From: Albula goreensis
Taxonomy: Eukaryota; Chordata; Actinopteri; Albuliformes; Albulidae
Assembly: GCA_022829145.1 (NCBI GenBank)
Contig: CM040745.1
Coordinates: 23,528,906-23,592,905, forward strand
Length of the DNA stretch: 64,000 nucleotides
Direction of reading: 5' to 3'
The first letter of the stretch is position 1; each line of letters begins with the position of its first letter. A program made the position numbers and the translations under genes. This document shows, one piece after another, positions 61,001 through 64,000 of the stretch. Under the pieces are notes generated by a model. It was not told where the DNA came from. It was given only the letters and a program-made list of their open reading frames with translations, and did not search any database.

Positions 61001-63219
61001 TGGGGTTACTAAGATGGGCATCAGAAGCCAGATATGATGGCAAGCTGCATTGTGAAAAATTTCACAAGCCTGAAAGAAATCATTCTCAGTTAATGGTGTA
61101 TGGAAAATTGTTAACAAAACAATCAAAACAAGTTTAAATACACCCATCAAATGTAACCTTTTTAAGCTTATTTCTGAAAAATAATACCAGCACTTGGTGA
61201 GTGTTCTTCCATTTGGCCATTTGTGTTCTATTGCCAAAGCATAATACTTCAAAAAATATTGATTCACAACCACTGAGTGTTTTTAGAATGCCAGCAAATG
61301 AATGAAGCAAATCATGAAACATTCTGGCCTTATGAAATATCCCATAGAGGACTTCATAACCTAAGGAGTTTGCACAGACAAGATAGAAATATCATTTAAA
61401 GTTCTACACCTGAAAAACCCAAAATGTATATGAAAAATGTAGAAATGTAGACATGCAGTCTGAGACTATAAAATATTGCTTTAATACCCACACATTGTTA
61501 TACTATTTGTATTACTAACATTCAGGCCTAGTTGTGCTGTACAGCAGTCTGTCAACACGTCAGTAGAAAAAAGCAAAACCAGCAGCACTGACTATGATTG
61601 AATCTGTGTCTCCCAGGGGGTTTGCAAAGTAGAGGCTGGACTGTATGTGGGCTTGAGATGGAGTATGTGTGTCTGCCTGTGCTTATGTGAGTAAATGTGT
61701 GTGTTTACACCATTATAACTCATGAAAATAGCCATCTTTCTCTGCTGATTTCTCTTCCATAGATTCAGCTCCTGTTAAACCACCCTGTAGCTCTCCCATG
61801 CTAAACAGCTAAATGCATAGCTGGGCTGGACAGGGCAAGGCTGGGCTTGATTAGCACTTAGATGGGAAACCTCTCATGAAAACAAAGTTGATCCAGGGTT
61901 TTTTAGCCAGTGAAGGAATCTTCCCTTTGAACCAAATGAAATCTTGGTGACCCACTGCAGTGATGATGATGTTCAAAATGCCATCTTTCTGTTGCAACAT
62001 TACATTTAAGTCCTATCTCTGATCAATTACTTTCATGGCAGCACAAGCAGTGGGGTTACCACCTCCTTCAAACACCATTAGAAACATGCTCCTTTATGTA
62101 TTGTATATTATTGTGACTATTTTTGAATACAAGAAATTAGTGTCTCAATATTGCAGCTTATGTATTTAAAGCATGTGTAGTTTCAGTGTTTGAAGAGAGA
62201 AAGATCTAAGTATTGCTTGTTATCCTACCACAAATAGATTGACAGTGTTAACATTGGTGTTCTGGTCAAATTAAAAAAAAAAAAAACTACATCTGAACAC
62301 CTACTCATCCCTATGTTTAATTGATTACGCAATCTGTTGCATTCCTTTCCCATGTAGATTCCCCAGTTCATCTCTGCAAAAGAGAACTTAATTCCTGTGT
62401 GGTTAAATAGAGGTAAAACAAACAAATGGAATTCACATTTTAGAAAGTACAAAGATGCATGCAGTTGCCACAGACTATTTTCGTAATTCCATAAATGAGA
62501 AAGTTTGTCTCCGAGGGAAGAGTATTCCATTATCACAGTCTAATATGCAAGCATAAACTGTTTAGATGATGCTTCATCATATGGCAGCGCATTGATCCTA
62601 AAGCGTCAGCTAATGAAACCAGGGCCAAAACTCTGAATGTTCTTGACCTCAATCTAAATAACTGAAGATCCTGAAACAAGCAAGAATGAGACGAGGGCTG
62701 CAGTACAGGTCAGGCAGAGCATCAGGGATGATACCCACTATGTATGACTATGGGACATACACATCAGGAAGTATATGATTGCAGAGGATTTGCAACCAAA
62801 TATTAAATATGATGACCTCATAAAAGTTGACAGTTAGATTTGATTACATCTGATATGGATGTAAACACCCTAAAAGTAAAGATGAATTACAAACACCCTA
62901 AAACTGAAGCTGTGAAAGTCAGCACTTAAATTTCATAGTCATTGTTTAATTTAAAAACTGTTTCTCTGCATATCTTCTTCTGCTTTGCCCTCTCTAGACA
63001 CTGGTGAAACTGAACCCAAAGCTGCAGCCAATGGTTGACCTTATTCAAGAGAACAGAACCAAGTGGGAGGAGTTACACAGGGAAAGGCAACGGAGCCAGG
63101 AGGGGGCCACACCCACTAGTAATGGCAGCAGGAAAACTATGACAACAGTGACCAGCTGCTCTGCTGATAGCAGTGGCAGTGCCAGCTGCTGCAGCAGCCC
63201 TCCTAAAAACACCAGCTAG
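33281..63219 (+). CDS. pde11a: Dual-specificity cAMP/cGMP phosphodiesterase 11A (pde11a), twenty coding exons
   Basis: Hydrolyses cAMP and cGMP to 5'-nucleotides. Exons: 33281-34072, 35640-35798, 44082-44171, 44745-44885, 45396-45460, 47783-47915, 48306-48381, 51194-51261, 51591-51683, 52502-52552, 53325-53471, 53601-53708, 54615-54724, 55285-55375, 56983-57083, 57551-57628, 57840-57903, 58051-58125, 58794-58877, 62998-63219. All GT-AG and in frame; 2,748 nt, 915 aa (human PDE11A4 933). Exon 1 carries the long A4-type N terminus with PKA/PKG-type sites RRAS (Ser80) and RKASS (Ser125/126). GAF-A is about residues 170-325 and GAF-B about 347-520; both keep the NKFD-type pattern (NK...FTDDDE; NR...PFDDAD). 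Catalytic domain about 580-870: His624 (general acid) and His628 in HNWRHAF, His664 and Asp665 in [10 protein letters not shown], Asp776 in ACDLGA, and the nucleotide-binding Gln829. No lesion seen. The start is the first ATG (33,281); 33,290 aligns better with human. Confidence 0.97.
34193..34272. repeat. Imperfect ATG/CAT trinucleotide repeats in inverted orientation
   Basis: A GATGATGATAATGATGA tract is followed about 20 bp later by CATCATCATCATCATCAT-type units, so the two halves can pair as a hairpin. It lies 120 bp into pde11a intron 1. Confidence 0.8.
35640..35798 (+). CDS. pde11a: pde11a coding exon 2
   Basis: 53 codons of [24 protein letters not shown] through [20 protein letters not shown] and a final K. 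It contains the GAF NK...F...DE motif. Acceptor AATGCAG, donor AAG then GTAACT. Confidence 0.95.
35799..44081 (+). other. pde11a intron 2 (8.3 kb), no exon seen
   Basis: The largest intron of the gene. I found no alternative exon or clear mobile element; a 17-bp unit is duplicated in tandem at 37,669-37,702. Alternative promoters for shorter PDE11A isoforms are known in mammals and could lie in introns such as this one, but nothing in the sequence identifies one. Confidence 0.5.
44082..44171 (+). CDS. pde11a: pde11a coding exon 3
   Basis: 30 codons, [20 protein letters not shown] to DRSR, the end of GAF-A and start of the inter-GAF helix. Acceptor CCCCAG, donor AGG then GTAAGA. Confidence 0.95.
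44745..44885 (+). CDS. pde11a: pde11a coding exon 4
   Basis: 47 codons, [20 protein letters not shown] through LLEDIESP, the start of GAF-B. Acceptor TTTGCAG. The donor CCG/GTACTC is weak (no G at +5). Confidence 0.94.
44910..45200. repeat. Degenerate CT/AC-rich tandem tract
   Basis: About 290 bp made of loosely repeated phrases such as CTCTACAC, CTGACTCTACATACTCAAC and TGTACACACT with ACCCTC blocks. The period is irregular, so it is a decayed minisatellite or low-complexity region rather than a clean array. It starts 25 bp after the exon 4 donor. Confidence 0.5.
45396..45460 (+). CDS. pde11a: pde11a coding exon 5
   Basis: 65 nt: [20 protein letters not shown] and a split serine. Acceptor CCTCCAG, donor GCAG then GTAAGA; leaves phase 2. 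Confidence 0.93.
47215..47735 (+). repeat. Interspersed teleost repeat upstream of pde11a exon 6
   Basis: Phrases such as ATTATTTAACCAAGAAGTCT, CTCTTTTGCAAGAGAGACCT and the later AAGCAGATTGTCCAAGAG and CCAGCGTGTCTGCCTGCA recall a repeat found in many fish genomes and ESTs. The copy is about 520 bp, has no intact frame, and ends about 50 bp before exon 6. I do not know its formal name. Confidence 0.5.
47783..47915 (+). CDS. pde11a: pde11a coding exon 6
   Basis: 133 nt in [24 protein letters not shown] to [12 protein letters not shown]. Acceptor TTTTTATTAG, donor GAG then GTAAAT; restores phase 0. Confidence 0.95.
48306..48381 (+). CDS. pde11a: pde11a coding exon 7
   Basis: 76 nt in [24 protein letters not shown] through NHQIIG. 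Acceptor TTTTCAG, donor GTAAGT; leaves phase 1. Confidence 0.95.
49542..50135 (+). mobile_element. 5'-truncated L1/Tx1-type LINE with 16-bp target duplications
   Basis: The 16-bp duplication AAAGAAAACTAAAGAA flanks the insert at 49,542-49,557 and 50,120-50,135. The body (49,558 to about 50,119) codes the C-terminal tail of an L1-like ORF2: [16 protein letters not shown], then in another frame a stretch with [12 protein letters not shown] and [10 protein letters not shown], followed by a TGA at 49,929-49,931, a short 3' UTR and an A-run. The frame changes between about 49,620 and 49,640, so the fragment is broken as well as truncated. The typical CP...FW motif and the poly(A) end place it among non-LTR elements. 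Confidence 0.8.
51008..51180. repeat. Compound (TG)n tract up to the exon 8 acceptor
   Basis: About 170 bp of TG repeats with GCATGCATGCATGC and GTGCGCACGTGC interruptions. It ends 13 bp before the exon 8 splice acceptor, so it occupies the place of the usual pyrimidine tract and branch region. Confidence 0.95.
51194..51261 (+). CDS. pde11a: pde11a coding exon 8
   Basis: 68 nt: [20 protein letters not shown] then FE, the GAF-B NK/RxnFxxxDE-type motif. Acceptor CATTTGCAG, donor GAG then GTATAT; restores phase 0. Confidence 0.95.
51441..51512. repeat. (GATA)n/(GACA)n compound microsatellite
   Basis: TAGATAGATA, five GACA units, then about ten GATA units, in pde11a intron 8. Mixed GATA/GACA arrays are common in fish. 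Confidence 0.95.
51591..51683 (+). CDS. pde11a: pde11a coding exon 9
   Basis: 31 codons, [20 protein letters not shown] to WAKQSVALD, the last strand and helix of GAF-B. Acceptor TTCTTAG, donor GAC then GTAAGA. Confidence 0.95.
52009..52038. repeat. (CT)n microsatellite
   Basis: About 30 bp of CT repeats in pde11a intron 9. Confidence 0.9.
52502..52552 (+). CDS. pde11a: pde11a coding exon 10
   Basis: 17 codons, [17 protein letters not shown], the linker to the catalytic domain. Acceptor TCTCTCAG, donor AAG then GTAAGA. Confidence 0.93.
53325..53471 (+). CDS. pde11a: pde11a coding exon 11
   Basis: 49 codons, [20 protein letters not shown] to [10 protein letters not shown], the N-terminal helices of the catalytic domain. 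Acceptor TTCACAG, donor GAG then GTGAGG. Confidence 0.95.
53544..53572. repeat. (CT)n tract near the exon 12 acceptor
   Basis: CT repeats about 30 bp upstream of exon 12; they may serve as an extended pyrimidine tract. Confidence 0.85.
53601..53708 (+). CDS. pde11a: pde11a coding exon 12
   Basis: 36 codons, [20 protein letters not shown] then [16 protein letters not shown]. It carries the catalytic general-acid His (H624) and the first metal-binding His (H628). Acceptor CTGCCAG, donor ACT then GTAAGT. Confidence 0.96.
54615..54724 (+). CDS. pde11a: pde11a coding exon 13
   Basis: 110 nt: [20 protein letters not shown] then [21 protein letters not shown] is the metal-binding HD signature (His664, Asp665). 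Acceptor CTCCTCAG, donor AA then GTAAGT; leaves phase 2. Confidence 0.96.
55285..55375 (+). CDS. pde11a: pde11a coding exon 14
   Basis: 91 nt: [20 protein letters not shown] then [10 protein letters not shown]. Conserved EHHH follows the metal site. Acceptor CTCTCTCAG; the donor GAG/GTACCA lacks G at +5. Confidence 0.95.
55726..55830. repeat. Possible MITE fragment
   Basis: The phrase GTTGTCCATAACGTTTGGGA followed by CAAAGACACA resembles the end of a repeat common in fish introns. The match is short and recalled, not computed. Confidence 0.3.
56983..57083 (+). CDS. pde11a: pde11a coding exon 15
   Basis: 101 nt: [20 protein letters not shown] then [13 protein letters not shown]. Acceptor TTCCCAG, donor TTTGA then GTATGC; leaves phase 2. 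Confidence 0.95.
57551..57628 (+). CDS. pde11a: pde11a coding exon 16
   Basis: 78 nt: [20 protein letters not shown] then HRDMC. Acceptor TTCTCTAG, donor AG then GTAATT; phase 2 kept. Confidence 0.94.
57840..57903 (+). CDS. pde11a: pde11a coding exon 17
   Basis: 64 nt: [20 protein letters not shown] plus K. Asp776 in ACDLGA is the C-terminal metal ligand. Acceptor TTTTTAG, donor AAG then GTGAGT; restores phase 0. Confidence 0.95.
58051..58125 (+). CDS. pde11a: pde11a coding exon 18
   Basis: 25 codons, [20 protein letters not shown] then KLTPS, the mobile segment near the active site. Acceptor TCTGGAAG is purine-rich but fixed by homology; donor GTAAGT. Confidence 0.94.
58794..58877 (+). CDS. 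pde11a: pde11a coding exon 19
   Basis: 28 codons, [20 protein letters not shown] then GICAPLYE. Gln829 in LQLEW is the invariant glutamine that binds the purine ring. Acceptor GTGTTTCAG; donor GAG/GTAACT lacks G at +5. Confidence 0.95.
60125..60242. repeat. Purine-rich (GA) low-complexity tract
   Basis: About 115 bp that is overwhelmingly G and A on the plus strand, with few pyrimidines, in pde11a intron 19. Confidence 0.8.
61787..62060 (+). mobile_element. Decayed 5S-rRNA-derived SINE
   Basis: The head contains CATGCTAAACAGC, GGCTGGGCTTGATTAGCACT and TAGATGGGAAACC, which parallel the 3' half of 5S rRNA (the GCTAAGCAG, GGTTAGTACTTGGATGGGAGACC region with internal promoter). The body that follows, with TTCCCTTTGAACCAAATGAA and CACTGCAGTGATGATGATG, matches from memory the tail of a well-known zebrafish/teleost SINE of the 5S type. 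The copy is diverged and lies in pde11a intron 19. It is not a functional 5S gene. Confidence 0.65.
62998..63219 (+). CDS. pde11a: pde11a coding exon 20 with stop codon
   Basis: 73 codons plus TAG (63,217-63,219): [20 protein letters not shown] then [11 protein letters not shown], the closing helix, followed by a Ser/Thr/Cys-rich tail ending SPPKNTS. The tail is longer than in human PDE11A and is not conserved with it. Acceptor CTCTCTAG. Confidence 0.94.
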   Translation, partial: TLVKLNPKLQPMVDLIQENRTKWEELHRERQRSQEGATPTSNGSRKTMTTVTSCSADSSGSASCCSSPPKNTS

Positions 63220-64000
63220 CTCACACCTTATCCATGGGGCTCCTTTCTGTCAGACGCTTCCTTAAGGCACCTCACAGCATGCACTGTGCATGTAGAGTCT
63301 TGATGCTCTGCTCTTTGTTTTTGCCATTCCAGGCTAACACTGATGCAGGTAAGAGTTTCAGCATTCCTCCACAATAGAGTTGCTTAGTGCATTTTGTTTG
63401 CGGCAGCAATTAGAATTCTGGAGCTCAATCAGAACTGTTAGCTGAGAAAAAAACTGAGTGGCTGGTACTTTTCTTGCTGTGTTCATCACAGTAGATGGCA
63501 GGGGAGACTGAGAGTAGCCAGCATCTCCAGCTTTTGTAAATAATTATATGGCCATTGCAGAAGTGGTATCATGTGACCTGTATTTACTGCAACTTTGATT
63601 ACAGGAAGGTTTGAGAGAGTATGTCTATTTTGAAGTATATCTGTCTGTTTTATAACAAATGGAATATGCAAGCCATGGTATTTCAGTTCAGATATTAATT
63701 TTAATATTAATTTTGGTAAATGTATTAATTGTTTTATCTTTAAATAATTTCTTAGTGATGAGAGTTGTGTGTGTGTGTGTGTGTGTGCATATGAGTGTGT
63801 GTGAGTGTGACAATGTCTAATAAGATGCAAATACAGAACACAGCTATTTGTGCCTTTTGTACAAATACGAATTGCACAGGATACTCTTTACACATAATTT
63901 TGGAAGTATTTCTCAAGTATTTAAGTGATACACAAATACACAGATTGCATTGATAAAACAATTTTTTTAGTCTAATATGTGCTATCCTGTATTTATGCCA
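63220..64000 (+). other. pde11a 3' UTR / downstream sequence
   Basis: No further coding sequence. No AATAAA on the plus strand is evident before the window ends, so the transcript end may lie outside. A (TG)n tract is at 63,765-63,788. Confidence 0.5.

Noticed and set aside
61787-61900. 5S rRNA gene
   Set aside because: Only the distal half of the 5S sequence is present, diverged, and continued by a SINE body; it is a retroposon remnant, not a 5S gene.
1-64000. CRISPR arrays, tRNA genes, endogenous viral sequence, bacterial-type operons
   Set aside because: None seen. The regular repeats are simple microsatellites, and every substantial coding segment is explained by three vertebrate genes or by transposon remnants.

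Overview
The window is vertebrate nuclear DNA, almost certainly from a teleost fish. The genes are split by GT-AG introns, the exon phases and protein products match vertebrate orthologues, the cytochrome c has the 103-residue mature length seen in tuna, and the introns hold fish-type repeats: a Tc1-like fragment, a 5S-rRNA-derived SINE, a 5'-truncated L1/Tx1-type LINE, a Tc1/mariner-superfamily MITE and many (TG)n/(GATA)n microsatellites. The species cannot be named from the sequence alone.

Layout. (1) 1-13,555: no coding exon seen; AT-rich and intron-like. At its right edge (about 13,556-13,980, minus strand) lies a candidate 5' non-coding exon with a strong splice donor. From the human 2q31 order (PDE11A-RBM45-OSBPL6) it is probably the first exon of osbpl6, and the 13.5 kb would be its first intron; this is inference. 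(2) 13.98-20.94 kb: no coding sequence; a Tc1-like remnant and possibly the 3' UTR of rbm45. (3) 20,942-25,340, minus strand: rbm45, nine coding exons, 467 aa, four RRMs. (4) 25,341-26,167: a compact shared promoter between the divergent rbm45 and cycs, with a consensus CRE and two CACGTGAC E-boxes. (5) 26.0-27.5 kb, plus strand: cycs (cytochrome c), a probable non-coding first exon plus two coding exons, 104 aa. (6) 27.5-33.28 kb: intergenic, with a long (TG)n tract, a foldback element and a Tc1/mariner-superfamily MITE. (7) 33,281-63,219, plus strand: pde11a, complete in twenty coding exons, 915 aa, the long PDE11A4-type form with two GAF domains and the HD-type catalytic domain. (8) 63,220-64,000: pde11a 3' UTR/downstream.

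The three complete genes do not form one pathway: RNA binding (rbm45), mitochondrial electron transport and apoptosis (cycs), and cAMP/cGMP hydrolysis (pde11a). Their linkage is conserved synteny of the HOXD-side paralogon. The most interesting point is the position of cycs between rbm45 and pde11a, which suggests that it is the fish counterpart of the locus that in mouse became testis cytochrome c (Cyct). I found no CRISPR array, viral insertion, prokaryotic operon or other unprecedented system.
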